Positions 18,581 to 26,720 of a DNA stretch of 50,188 nt are shown here, in pieces. Origin of the DNA: Clostridia bacterium. Its GTDB lineage: Bacteria > Bacillota > Clostridia > Oscillospirales > CAG-272. The position numbers were made by a program, and so were the translations under genes. A model generated the notes under the pieces. It was not told where the DNA came from. It worked only from the letters and a program-made list of their open reading frames with translations, and did not search any database. Each line of letters begins with the position of its first letter. Position 1 is the stretch's first letter. The stretch covers positions 1 to 50,188 of the forward strand of contig JAGATA010000035.1 of the NCBI GenBank assembly GCA_017621475.1, given 5' to 3'.

Positions 18581-18714
18581 GCTGCAAGCAAAAACGCACT
18601 GTTTTTGAAAGAGAAAACCAATACGTTTTTAGCTTTTTAAATATAAAGCTTGGCTGCAATAGCGGTCACGCGACATAACCTATTCCACGGAAGCAACAGC
18701 GCTTCCGTTTTTTT
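18581..18714 (+). ncRNA. Candidate orphan small RNA
   Basis: A complete short transcription unit without a credible ORF: perfect consensus promoter, about 130 nt, then a terminator (CGGAAGC/GCTTCCG plus seven T at 18688-18714). Hairpins visible inside include CAAAAAC-gcact-GTTTTTG and AGCTTT-ttaaatat-AAAGCT, the latter enclosed by CCAA/TTGG. It does not show the signatures I know for SRP RNA, RNase P, tmRNA or common riboswitches. 6S RNA, which has this size range and often lacks sequence conservation, is possible but not shown. It lies between ilvE and the convergent ABC exporter genes. Confidence 0.45.
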
Positions 18715-18762
18715 GCGCGATTTTTTACCGACAAAATTATAGGTATAGATACGCTCGTCTCT

Positions 18763-18896
18763 CCTAATTCGTCGGCCTCGCCGCCACCTTCTCAAAATGC
18801 GTACATATCTATTGCCGTTTATACATTATCAAAACTTTTTATAATGCAAAATTCAAATTCTGCGAATTTGAAGGCGTAACCCTCAAGGGGAAGGCT
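18763..18896 (+). repeat. Intergenic repeat family R2, copy 3
   Basis: CGGCCTCGCCGCCACCTTCTC at the left, GCGTACATATCTATTGCCGT, a hairpin around AAATTCAAATTCTGCGAATTTGAAGG, and CTCAAGGGGAAGGCT at the right. It is most like copy 1 (13611-13745). Confidence 0.65.
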
Positions 18897-18930
18897 AAAA
18901 ACAGCATCTTCCGAAGAAGATGCTGTTTTT
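18897..18930 (-). terminator. Terminator of the marR-ABC exporter operon
   Basis: A 15-bp perfect stem, AAAAACAGCATCTTC (18897-18911) with GAAGATGCTGTTTTT (18916-18930), loop CGAA. It lies five bases after the exporter stop on the minus strand. The symmetric flanks also allow plus-strand function. Confidence 0.85.
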
Positions 18931-18935
18931 GTTTA

Positions 18936-20822
18936 TTAGGTCACAAGACCCGCGCTCTGCTTATTGTAAAGCTTGGAGTATTCTCCGCATTTCTTTATAA
19001 GCGTTTCGTGATTGCCCGCCTCCGCTATAACACCGTCCTTGAGAACGATGATAACGTCCGCATCGCGGATGGTGGAAAGTCTGTGCGCGATGATAAAGGA
19101 CGTTCTGCCCTTCATAAGGTTTATCATCGCCTTCTGAATGTTCATTTCCGTTCGCGTATCGACAGACGAGGTCGCCTCGTCAAGAATAAGTATTCTCGGA
19201 TCCTCCAGCACCGCACGCGCTATTGCAAGGAGCTGACGCTGTCCCTGTGAAAGGTTGGAGCCGCCCTCGGAGAGCATCGTATCGTAGCCGTCCGGCAGAC
19301 GCTCCGTAAAGTGATCCGCCATAGCGGTATCCGCTGCCGCCTTCACCTGCTCATGCGATGCACCAAGCTTGCCGTAGCGGATGTTGTTCTCTATCGTGTC
19401 GCTCCAAAGCACCGTGTCCTGCAAAACGATGGAAATATGGCCGCGCAGGTTCTCTTTCGGTATATCCGCTATATCTACCCCATCAATGGTTATACGCCCA
19501 CTCTGCGGTTCGTAAAAGCGCATAAGAAGGTTTATGATGGTAGTCTTGCCCGAACCCGTAGCGCCTACAATAGCGATCTTTTGACCGGGCTCTACGCAAA
19601 GAGAGAAGTTTTTGAGCACAGGCTCTTCGGGGTTGTAGCCAAACACGATATTTTCAAATTCTATCTGCCCCTGCATTCTCTCGCCGCTCATCTGTGTCTT
19701 ACCTTCGTTTATTTCGTCCTCCGTATCCATAATAGCGAAGATTCGTTCCGCGCCCGCAAGCGCTGTCATAATGGTGGAATACTGGTTCGCTATCATATTA
19801 ACGGGGTGAGTAAACTTCTTGGAGTAAAGGAGCATGGACTGTATCGTACCGGGTGTAAGGGAGGCACCGATGGGAAGATGTCCGAATTTGACCATAAGCA
19901 CACCGCCCGTGATAGCAAGAAGAACGTACTGGAGGTTTCCTAAGAAGTTCATTATCGGACCCATAAGAGAGCCGAATACACGCGCCTTTATCGTGCAGGA
20001 GCGAAGCTTGTCTGCGCTGTTCGAAAACTCGTCCACGGCTTTCTTTTCCTTGCCGTAAGCGACAACTGTACGGTAACCCGTAACCATTTCCTCAACGTGG
20101 CTGTTGAGCTTGCCGAGCAGCTTCTGCTGTTCCGTAAAATACTTTCGCATAAACTTTGCAAGTTTTGTGGAAACAAGGATGGTAAGAGGGATGGTAAGTA
20201 TCGCTATAAGCGTCATTATCGGGCTGAAATATATCATCATGCACGCAACACCGATGAGGGTTATAATCGCGGAGAAAAGCGTGGAAATTGACTGTGAAAT
20301 CGCATTGGACACGTTTTCAACGTCGTTGGTCATACTGCTCATCATGTCACCGTGGCGGTGGTTATCCGTGTAGCTGATGGAAAGGTGGGAGATCTTTTTA
20401 AAAAGGTCGTTTCTCATACGGTAAACCGTGTTCTGCGCAAGGCGCGCGGAAAGCAAGCCCTGAACGTAGTTTACAAGCGCGCTCAAGCCGAAGATAACGC
20501 CCATAAGCAAAAGATATTTCTTCATCTCGTCAAGGTCAACGTGGAATTTACCGTCAACAATGGTTATCGTGTCGATTGCCTTACCCTGAAGCGCAGGGCC
20601 GAGGATGTCTGCGCCCGTAACGACGAGCACAAGCACAAGAAGTGCTATAAGGATAGCGCGGCTTGCGCCTATGTAGGAAAGGAGCCTGCCGAGCGTTTTG
20701 CCCAGGTTCTTAGGCTTTTGTTTATTCATTCTTGCCGCCATAGGACCGCCGTGGCCGCCGCCGGGTCTACCGATATTCGGCATATTTTGCGGGGGATTTT
20801 GAGGTTTTCTTTCTTCTGCCAT
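18936..20822 (-). CDS. ABC exporter, membrane plus ATPase subunit (active-site half)
   Basis: A 628-residue type IV ABC half-transporter. An N-terminal Pro/Gly-rich tail (about 1-40) is followed by six membrane helices (about 50-340) and an ATPase domain with Walker A GATGSGKTT near 419-427, signature LSQGQRQ near 523 and Walker B ILILDEATSSVD near 541. It keeps the catalytic Glu, so with the partner gene it should form a heterodimer with one good and one degenerate ATP site, as in TM287/288, LmrCD and BmrCD. GGAGG lies 11 bases before the ATG, and only one base separates it from the upstream stop. With marR at the operon head, a drug or toxic-lipid exporter is likely; the substrate is unknown. 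Confidence 0.9.
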   Translation of the reverse strand: MAEERKPQNPPQNMPNIGRPGGGHGGPMAARMNKQKPKNLGKTLGRLLSYIGASRAILIALLVLVLVVTGADILGPALQGKAIDTITIVDGKFHVDLDEMKKYLLLMGVIFGLSALVNYVQGLLSARLAQNTVYRMRNDLFKKISHLSISYTDNHRHGDMMSSMTNDVENVSNAISQSISTLFSAIITLIGVACMMIYFSPIMTLIAILTIPLTILVSTKLAKFMRKYFTEQQKLLGKLNSHVEEMVTGYRTVVAYGKEKKAVDEFSNSADKLRSCTIKARVFGSLMGPIMNFLGNLQYVLLAITGGVLMVKFGHLPIGASLTPGTIQSMLLYSKKFTHPVNMIANQYSTIMTALAGAERIFAIMDTEDEINEGKTQMSGERMQGQIEFENIVFGYNPEEPVLKNFSLCVEPGQKIAIVGATGSGKTTIINLLMRFYEPQSGRITIDGVDIADIPKENLRGHISIVLQDTVLWSDTIENNIRYGKLGASHEQVKAAADTAMADHFTERLPDGYDTMLSEGGSNLSQGQRQLLAIARAVLEDPRILILDEATSSVDTRTEMNIQKAMINLMKGRTSFIIAHRLSTIRDADVIIVLKDGVIAEAGNHETLIKKCGEYSKLYNKQSAGLVT

Positions 20823-20823
20823 A

Positions 20824-22641
20824 TTAGTTTACCTCCTTCTTGCCGTATTCACGCATCTGGGAATTATATATATCGCGGTACGTTTCGCTCACGAGGAGGA
20901 GCTCTTCGTGGGGCGCTACGTGGAGGATAGAGCCATCGTTTTCAACAACGGCAATTCTGTCCGCTTCCATAACGCTGGCAATACGCTGTGCCACCATAAC
21001 GACCGTGGTATCACGGGAGCTTTCGCGAATAGCCGTGCGAAGCTTCGCCTCCGTTACAAGGTCGAGCGCGGAGGTGGAGTCGTCAAGAATAAGTATTTCG
21101 GGTTTACGAACGAGCGCACGGGCGATGGAAACACGCTGCTTCTGACCGCCCGAAAGGGATGCGCCCTTTTCCGCAACGAAGGTATCATACCCTTCGGGGA
21201 AGCTCATTATAAAGTCGTCCGCCTGCGCCGTCTTTGCCGCCGCAAGAACTTCTTCGTGCGTGGCATCGGGCTTACCCCAGCGGATGTTGCCTTCTATCGT
21301 GTCGGAAAAAAGCTCGCTCTTTTGCATAACGTAGCCGATCTTTTCGCGAAGTGCATCGAGCTTATAATCCTTTACGTTCATTCCGTCGATAAGTACCTCG
21401 CCCTCCGTAGCGTCGTAAAAACGAGGGATAAGGTAGATAAGGGAGGATTTTCCGCAGCCCGTAGAGCCGATGATAGCGAGAGTTTCGCCGCGCTTAACGT
21501 CTAGGTTGATGTTTTTAAGCACGGGTCTGCCATGCGCTGCGGGGTAGCGGAAGTTTACGTTTCTAAAGGAGATAGCTGTAGCATCCGCGCCGGCACTCTT
21601 GACGCCGCCCATTATAACGGGGTTGGTTGAAAGAACTTCGTTCACACGCTTTGCGGAGGCACTCGCGCGGATGATGGACTGGAATATATTTGTCGCCATC
21701 ATAACAGAGAAAATAACCTGTGTGATATAAGTGATAGCAGCCATAATATCGCCAGTGCTCATACCCGCATTTTCGATGCTGATATTGAAGCCGCCGATGT
21801 AAATTACCGCCATAATGGAAAAGTTCATTATTATCGTAAGTATGGGGGAGATTATCGCCATTGTCGTAAGGGCGCTGAGATTTTCCTTATAGAGCGCCTT
21901 GTTTGCACCGTCAAAGCGATCACATTCGTAATCCTCGCGCACGAAAGCCTTTACAACTCTTGCACCGCTGATATTTTCGCCCACAACAGAGTTAACTCTG
22001 TCCAGCCTCTGCTGTATGCGGGAGTAAACAGGCGTTACGCGAATGAGTACGGATACAACAACGATAAGCAGCGCGGGCACAGCACAAAGCAGCACCGTTG
22101 TAAACTTAAGGTTAAGCATAACTATCATAAACGTGCCGCCTATGATAAACATAGGAGCGCGCACAAAGCCGCGCATAATCATCTCAAAAAAGTCCACAAC
22201 AATGGAAATATCGTTAGTCATTCGAGTGATGAGAGAGCCCGTTGTGAATTTATCCGTCTGCTCTATGGAAAGGGACATAACCTTGCCATACGCATCGCGG
22301 CGAAGGTCATAACCCAAGCCGTGCGCTGCGGTTGCCGCAGTATATGCGCAGAACATACCGAAAAAGCCGCCGAGAAGAGTTATGATAAGCATCGTTATAC
22401 CAAAAGTTACAATGATGTTTACCTGGTTATAATTCTCTCCGAAAATAAAACGCATAATTCCCGCGGCAAGGGAGGAGCCTTGCTCCGGATCTGTAATGCT
22501 TATTCCCTCTATACCGTAGTTTACGATATACTTCATAAAGTTGGGAAGAGCCAGGTCCGCCGCAACCTCCGCCATCATCATTATCGGGGATATGATGGCA
22601 AGAAACCAATACGGTTTCAAATATGAAAACATTTTTTTCAT
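20824..22641 (-). CDS. ABC exporter, membrane plus ATPase subunit (degenerate-site half)
   Basis: A 605-residue half-transporter: six helices (about 15-320), Walker A GSTGCGKSS near 391, signature LSGGQKQ near 495 and Walker B ILILDDSTSALD near 515. The catalytic Glu after Walker B is replaced by Asp, the classic mark of the degenerate site in heterodimeric exporters. The longer frame begins inside marR; I chose the ATG at 22641 because GAGG lies nine bases before it and it overlaps the marR stop as ATGA. The partner follows after one base. Pairing with the 18936-20822 product is inferred from adjacency and the complementary active sites. Confidence 0.9.
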   Translation of the reverse strand: MKKMFSYLKPYWFLAIISPIMMMAEVAADLALPNFMKYIVNYGIEGISITDPEQGSSLAAGIMRFIFGENYNQVNIIVTFGITMLIITLLGGFFGMFCAYTAATAAHGLGYDLRRDAYGKVMSLSIEQTDKFTTGSLITRMTNDISIVVDFFEMIMRGFVRAPMFIIGGTFMIVMLNLKFTTVLLCAVPALLIVVVSVLIRVTPVYSRIQQRLDRVNSVVGENISGARVVKAFVREDYECDRFDGANKALYKENLSALTTMAIISPILTIIMNFSIMAVIYIGGFNISIENAGMSTGDIMAAITYITQVIFSVMMATNIFQSIIRASASAKRVNEVLSTNPVIMGGVKSAGADATAISFRNVNFRYPAAHGRPVLKNINLDVKRGETLAIIGSTGCGKSSLIYLIPRFYDATEGEVLIDGMNVKDYKLDALREKIGYVMQKSELFSDTIEGNIRWGKPDATHEEVLAAAKTAQADDFIMSFPEGYDTFVAEKGASLSGGQKQRVSIARALVRKPEILILDDSTSALDLVTEAKLRTAIRESSRDTTVVMVAQRIASVMEADRIAVVENDGSILHVAPHEELLLVSETYRDIYNSQMREYGKKEVN

Positions 22642-23117
22642 TTTTCTTTGCCTCTTTTCCGGTCGTGAGGACCGCATAATTTCGCTTCTTCACCAAATTG
22701 GCAATCCCAATCGGAAAGCAATTTGTTCATAAGTGTTTCGAGCGTTGTCAGCTCCTCCGCTGTCAGAGAGAGCATCATCTGCTTAACAGCCGCTTGCTGT
22801 TTAAGGCTGACCTCCTCCGTTATCTTTTTTCCGTTTTCGGTAAGAGTTATGTTTATATTTCTCTTATCGTCATCGTGGCAGGCACGGGTGATAAGCCCTT
22901 CGCTTTCCATCTTCGCGAGGATGTCGCTTGCAGAGGAGGGGCGGATGTTCATTTTCTCCGCAAACACCTTTTGCGTTATCGTGCCGGAATCATAGAGTAT
23001 GCGCAGAGCTCGGTCGCGCCCCGGCTTTTCAAAAAAGCGGTGAAAAATATAGTGCGCATATTTTTCCATAAGGAAAATAACGCGCGTTTTTTGTTCCAGA
23101 TTTTCGTTTTCCAGCAT
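22638..23117 (-). CDS. MarR family transcriptional regulator
   Basis: A 159-residue winged-helix protein. GTITQKVFAEKMNIRPSSASDILAKMESEGLITRACHDDDKRNINITLTENGKKI is the MarR DNA-binding domain (about 50-105), including the wing D-D-x-R. The C-terminal helix LTAEELTTLETLMNKL is the dimer helix. AAAGGAG precedes the ATG. It is first in an operon with both halves of an ABC exporter, the usual layout for a repressor that senses the exported compound. The promoter carries AATTGTACAACT over the -10 box, a probable autoregulatory site. Confidence 0.9.
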   Translation of the reverse strand: MLENENLEQKTRVIFLMEKYAHYIFHRFFEKPGRDRALRILYDSGTITQKVFAEKMNIRPSSASDILAKMESEGLITRACHDDDKRNINITLTENGKKITEEVSLKQQAAVKQMMLSLTAEELTTLETLMNKLLSDWDCQFGEEAKLCGPHDRKRGKEK

Positions 23118-23148
23118 AGGTTTCTCCTTTCATATATTCTACATATAT

Positions 23149-23178
23149 AATTGTACAACTGCATACATAAAATGTCAA
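23149..23178 (-). promoter_or_regulatory. marR promoter with palindrome
   Basis: TTGACA at 23173-23178 and TACAAT at 23150-23155 on the minus strand, 17 bases apart. The near-palindrome AATTGTACAACT (23149-23160) covers the -10 box and is a plausible MarR operator. Confidence 0.65.
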
Positions 23179-23249
23179 GGTACCTAACAAAATTTTCTTA
23201 CGGTACCGAAAGATTTTTACGATAAAAAAGTGCGATAAATCGCACTCTA

Positions 23250-23463
23250 CCTCATCCGTCAGCCTTCGGCTGCCACCTTCCCCAAAGGGGAAGGCTCAAT
23301 TCGCGCAAATTCCTATTACGTAAAAAAGTAGCTATCGCAACATCGCCTCACCCGTCGCGCTTCACGTCGTGACACCCTCCCCGTCCGTGGATGGGCCTAC
23401 GGCACCGACACCCTTCCCTTATGGGGAAGGTGGATTTTGCGAAGCAAAAGACAGATGAGGTTT
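23250..23463. repeat. Two short palindromic repeats (R3)
   Basis: The first, 23250-23296: ACCTCATCCGTCAGCCTTCGG then CACCTTCCCCAAAGGGGAAGG. The second, 23346-23463: CTCACCCGTCGCGCTTCACG, further CACCCTTCCC/GGGGAAGG units and ACAGATGAGG at the end, complementary to the CCTCATC start. No gene is seen in 23179-23492. Confidence 0.6.
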
Positions 23464-23492
23464 ACTCTATCCCAGGGTATTTCCTATAATAT

Positions 23493-23525
23493 AAAAAACG
23501 GACGAGAAATTCCCGTCCGTTTTTT
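23493..23525 (-). terminator. Terminator of the TrpXYP-like operon
   Basis: AAAAACGGACG/CGTCCGTTTTT stem with a nine-base loop, T-runs on both sides, nine bases after the ATPase stop. Confidence 0.85.
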
Positions 23526-23533
23526 ATTCAAAA

Positions 23534-24328
23534 TTAAGCGAGAAGAGCGCGGTCATTCATAAATTCCGTACCGCTTGCCTTGGAGAACTGCTCAAGAAGC
23601 ATTTCAACCGTGAGGTTCTTTTTTTCTTCACCCTTGATATCAAGGATGATCTGACCCGCATTCATCATAATAAGTCTGTTGCCGTGTGCGATAGCATCCT
23701 TCATATTATGAGTTACCATAAGAGCGGTGAGCTTGCCTTCCGTTATAAATTTATCTGTAAGTTCAAGTACCTTTGCCGCTGTTTTGGGGTCGAGAGCCGC
23801 CGTATGCTCGTCAAGAAGAAGGAGCTTCGGCTTGTTCATCGTAGCCATAAGAAGCGTTACCGCCTGACGCTGACCGCCGGAGAAAAGCCCCATCTTTGTT
23901 GTAAGTCTGTGTTCAAGACCGAGGTCGAGCTGCTTAAGCATTTCGCGGTATTCATCGCGTTCTTTTCTTGTTATAGCCCAACGGAGCGTGCGGCTTTTAC
24001 CGCGGCGCTTTGCGATCGCAAGGTTTTCCTCAAGCCACATATCAGTAGCAGTACCCATACGGGGGTCCTGAAATACTCTGCCAAGGAACTTTGCTCTCTT
24101 GTATTCGGGCATATCCGTAATATCAACGCCATCCACGATTACGGAGCCGCAGTCGGGAAGCCAAGTTCCCGCAACAGCATTAAGCATTGTGGATTTACCC
24201 GCGCCGTTACCGCCGATGATGGTAACGAAATCGCCGTCTTCGAGCGTAAGGTTGATATTTTTAAGCGCAACTTTTTCGTTTACCGTACCCGCGTTAAAGG
24301 TTTTGGAAATATTTTTGAGTTCGAGCAT
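23534..24328 (-). CDS. ABC importer ATPase, COG1101/TrpY-like
   Basis: A 264-residue ATP-binding subunit with Walker A GGNGAGKST, signature FSGGQRQAVTLLMA, Walker B LLLLDEHTAALD and the H-loop TVTHN-like MVTHNM. The DEHTAALDPKTA and VFQDPRMGTATDM segments are characteristic of the uncharacterised-amino-acid family that includes streptococcal TrpY partners. Its ATG overlaps the permease stop (TGATG). It powers the permease at 24328-25293 and takes substrate from the lipoprotein at 25322-26299. Confidence 0.88.
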   Translation of the reverse strand: MLELKNISKTFNAGTVNEKVALKNINLTLEDGDFVTIIGGNGAGKSTMLNAVAGTWLPDCGSVIVDGVDITDMPEYKRAKFLGRVFQDPRMGTATDMWLEENLAIAKRRGKSRTLRWAITRKERDEYREMLKQLDLGLEHRLTTKMGLFSGGQRQAVTLLMATMNKPKLLLLDEHTAALDPKTAAKVLELTDKFITEGKLTALMVTHNMKDAIAHGNRLIMMNAGQIILDIKGEEKKNLTVEMLLEQFSKASGTEFMNDRALLA

Positions 24329-25293
24329 CAGCTATTTCCTCCTTTTTTAGCGGCTTTTTTCGCTTTTCTTGCCGCGATCTTGCGCGCTTTTCTTTCCGCC
24401 TTGAACCGGGGGGTGTAGGAGAAATACGTGCTCTTTACGTAAGGAACGGCAAGGAACACAGCAACTACAAGCGCGGAGAGCATCTTGAGAAGTTCGGGGT
24501 CAAGACCGAACCAAACGACTAGCTGATATACAACATAGTATATAACGCCGCCAAGTGCAACGCCCGCAAGGCGCACGCCGAAGTTTACGGAGATATGGCC
24601 GAATATCGCATCGCCTATGATCACCGCCGCAAGACCGATAACTATCGCGCCTCTGCCCATATTGATATCCGCAAAGCCCTGATACTGTGCAAGGAGCGCA
24701 CCGGAGAGAGCTACAAGACCGTTGGAAAGAATAAGTCCGAGAATTTTATTGAATCTGTTGTTGATACCCTGCGCGTGGCTCATATTCTGGTTGCAGCCCG
24801 TTGCACGCAAGGAGCAACCGAGCTCCGTACCGAAGAAGAGGTAAAGCAAGAGGATAACAACGGCAACGAAGCCGATGAGCGCCATTATCGCTTTGCTCTT
24901 ATCGAGCTGTGTAACGATAACCTTTACGGCGCGCGCGTTGATACCGAGGTTTGCCTTGCCGAGTATCTTGAGGTTGATGGACCAGAGCATAAGCTGTGTA
25001 AGAATACCTGCAAGGATGGCGGGGATGCCAAGCACTGTATGGAAAAATCCTGTAATAAGACCTGTAAGCATACCCGCAACGACAGCGGCAAGCACCGCTA
25101 TCCATACATTTACGCCATTTACGGTAAGGATAGCGCAAACGCAGGCGCCCGTACATATAGAGCCGTCAACAGTAAGGTCCGCTATATCGAGTATCTTATA
25201 CGTAATGTAAACGCCTATAGCCATAATACCCCAGATGAGACCCAGCGATATCGCGCCGGGCATAGATCTGAGAAGACTTAAAATGAAATCCAT
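24328..25293 (-). CDS. ABC importer permease, COG4120/TrpY-like
   Basis: A 321-residue integral membrane protein with about eight hydrophobic segments, related to the branched-chain/ribose permease fold. LGLIWGIMAIGVYITYKILDIADLTVDGS at the start and the central LRATGCNQNMSHAQGIN loop (EAA-like) are typical. The C-terminus is a Lys/Arg-rich cytosolic tail. The substrate-binding gene ends 28 bp upstream. Confidence 0.88.
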   Translation of the reverse strand: MDFILSLLRSMPGAISLGLIWGIMAIGVYITYKILDIADLTVDGSICTGACVCAILTVNGVNVWIAVLAAVVAGMLTGLITGFFHTVLGIPAILAGILTQLMLWSINLKILGKANLGINARAVKVIVTQLDKSKAIMALIGFVAVVILLLYLFFGTELGCSLRATGCNQNMSHAQGINNRFNKILGLILSNGLVALSGALLAQYQGFADINMGRGAIVIGLAAVIIGDAIFGHISVNFGVRLAGVALGGVIYYVVYQLVVWFGLDPELLKMLSALVVAVFLAVPYVKSTYFSYTPRFKAERKARKIAARKAKKAAKKGGNS

Positions 25294-25321
25294 TTTTCTA
25301 AATTACTCCGAGAAAATTTTA

Positions 25322-26299
25322 TTAGCCGATGGGTGTGTAGCCTTCGGGAATTACGATGCCGAGTTCATCGCAGTTTGTCTTGTTGTATTTCTTTTCAAGG
25401 TCTGTAACGTACTGAATGGGCATTTTGGAAACCTTTTCTTCGCCCTTGAGGATCTTAACAGCCATCTGACCTGTCAAGTAACCGAGGTCATAGTAGCTGA
25501 TGGAAAGTGTAGCGATACCGCAGCCGCCGCAGATACCTGCTTCACCGGCGATGATCGGAACTTTCTTGGGAAGGCAGATGCTGTTGATGATCTCTGTGTT
25601 TTCGGCAACCGTGTTATCTGTGGGAACGTAGATAACGTCGCTGTTTTCAGCGGCAACCGTTGTTACAGCGGAAACGTCGTTGGAGTCTGTGAAAGCGTAT
25701 TCTTTGATATTTTCTTCTTTTATTCCTTTTTCTATGAGGAATTTCTTAACTTCTTCAACCTGGTATTTGGAGTTTGGTTCTGCAGAGCAGTAAAGAAGAC
25801 CTACTTTTTCTGCGTTGGGGCAGAGGTCGAGGAGCATCTGAGCCTGTTCGTCAAGGGGAGCCAAGTCGGATGTACCGGAAATGTTGCCGCCTACCAAGCC
25901 GTCGAAATCCTTGATACCGAGGGCAACACCGTATTCCGTTACGGATGTGCCGAGAACGGGGATGTCCGCCGTTGCGGAAGCAGCAGCCTGTAGCGCGGAT
26001 GTCGCGTTAGCCATAATGAGGTCAACGTTTTTTGCAACGAAGTCTGTTGCGATAGTGTTGCAAAGGTTAAGGTCGTTTGCAGCGTTCTGTTCAATAAATG
26101 TTACGTTTTCTTCGCCGAGGGCTTCGATAACAGCGTCTTTAAAGCCCTTTGTAGCAGCGTCAAGAGCGTCGTGTGTTACGAGCTGGCAGATACCGATAGT
26201 GTACTTGCCGTCATCTTTGCAGGATGCGAGAGATACGCAAGAGAGCGCGAGGAGCGCAAATACGAGTGTGAGAGAGAGAACTCTTTTCAAAAGTTTCAT
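25322..26299 (-). CDS. ABC importer substrate-binding lipoprotein, COG2984/TrpX-like
   Basis: A 325-residue binding protein with a lipoprotein signal ending SLASC (Cys27). The mature part is a two-lobed periplasmic-binding fold (TIGICQLVTHDALDAATKGF; GLVGGNISGTSDL; PIIAGEAGICGGCGIATLSISYYDLG). This family contains the streptococcal TrpX proteins and the C. difficile tyrosine-binding protein CD0873, so an aromatic amino acid is the best guess. It is first in the operon and lies behind a T-box leader, which supports amino-acid uptake. GGAG precedes the ATG. The cargo itself cannot be read from sequence. Confidence 0.85.
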   Translation of the reverse strand: MKLLKRVLSLTLVFALLALSCVSLASCKDDGKYTIGICQLVTHDALDAATKGFKDAVIEALGEENVTFIEQNAANDLNLCNTIATDFVAKNVDLIMANATSALQAAASATADIPVLGTSVTEYGVALGIKDFDGLVGGNISGTSDLAPLDEQAQMLLDLCPNAEKVGLLYCSAEPNSKYQVEEVKKFLIEKGIKEENIKEYAFTDSNDVSAVTTVAAENSDVIYVPTDNTVAENTEIINSICLPKKVPIIAGEAGICGGCGIATLSISYYDLGYLTGQMAVKILKGEEKVSKMPIQYVTDLEKKYNKTNCDELGIVIPEGYTPIG

Positions 26300-26369
26300 T
26301 GTTTTTTCTCCTAAAACATAATTTTATTTTTATAAACCATTCATTTGTAACCACTTTTAAAAGCGCGGA

Positions 26370-26680
26370 AAAACAAAAAGTCCGTGCAAATTAAATTTGC
26401 ACGGACGAATAAATATCGTGGAACCACCCTGCTTCGCAGTATGCTTGCGCAATGCTGCCTCATAAAGCCATTAGCTTTTGCGATATAACGGTCGTACCCG
26501 TCGCCCAATACTCTCCCTGAAAAATGGGATTTCCCTGCGAAGCTCGCAGAATGTATATCGTGCCCTACTTACCTCCGTCTTTCACCAACCGACGTCTCTC
26601 TTTGCGCTTTGGGTACACGCCTCTTTCTGCTCCGGCGCTTTTAAAAATGAATACAAATGAATAATTATTTATAAATTGTA
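26370..26680 (-). promoter_or_regulatory. T-box leader of the TrpXYP-like transporter
   Basis: On the minus strand: AAAGAGAGACGTC-GGTTGGTGAAA-GACG (distal loop 26580-26590), then the T-box core AGGGTGGTTCCACG at 26417-26430, then a 12-bp perfect terminator stem (26380-26391 with 26395-26406) followed by TTTTTGTTT. The class is certain. The specifier is not: alignment to the ilvA T-box puts the codon near the AGAGTATTGGG stretch, where TAT and TGG occur, but strict alignment gives another triplet. tRNA identity is therefore left open, with Trp or Tyr favoured by the transporter family. Confidence 0.88.
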
Positions 26681-26686
26681 AGTCAT

Positions 26687-26715
26687 ATTATACATTCAGT
26701 TTTTTAAAATGTCAA
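26687..26715 (-). promoter_or_regulatory. Promoter of the TrpXYP-like operon
   Basis: Perfect TTGACA (26710-26715) and TATAAT (26687-26692) on the minus strand with 17-base spacing. It lies directly after the rlmA-like stop, so this operon is transcribed apart from the his operon. Confidence 0.88.
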
Positions 26716-26720
26716 TACTT

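Noticed and set aside
18581..18714. SRP RNA, RNase P or tmRNA at the orphan unit
   Set aside because: None of the diagnostic motifs of these RNAs is present, although the stretch CGGAAGCAACAGCG faintly recalls SRP domain IV.
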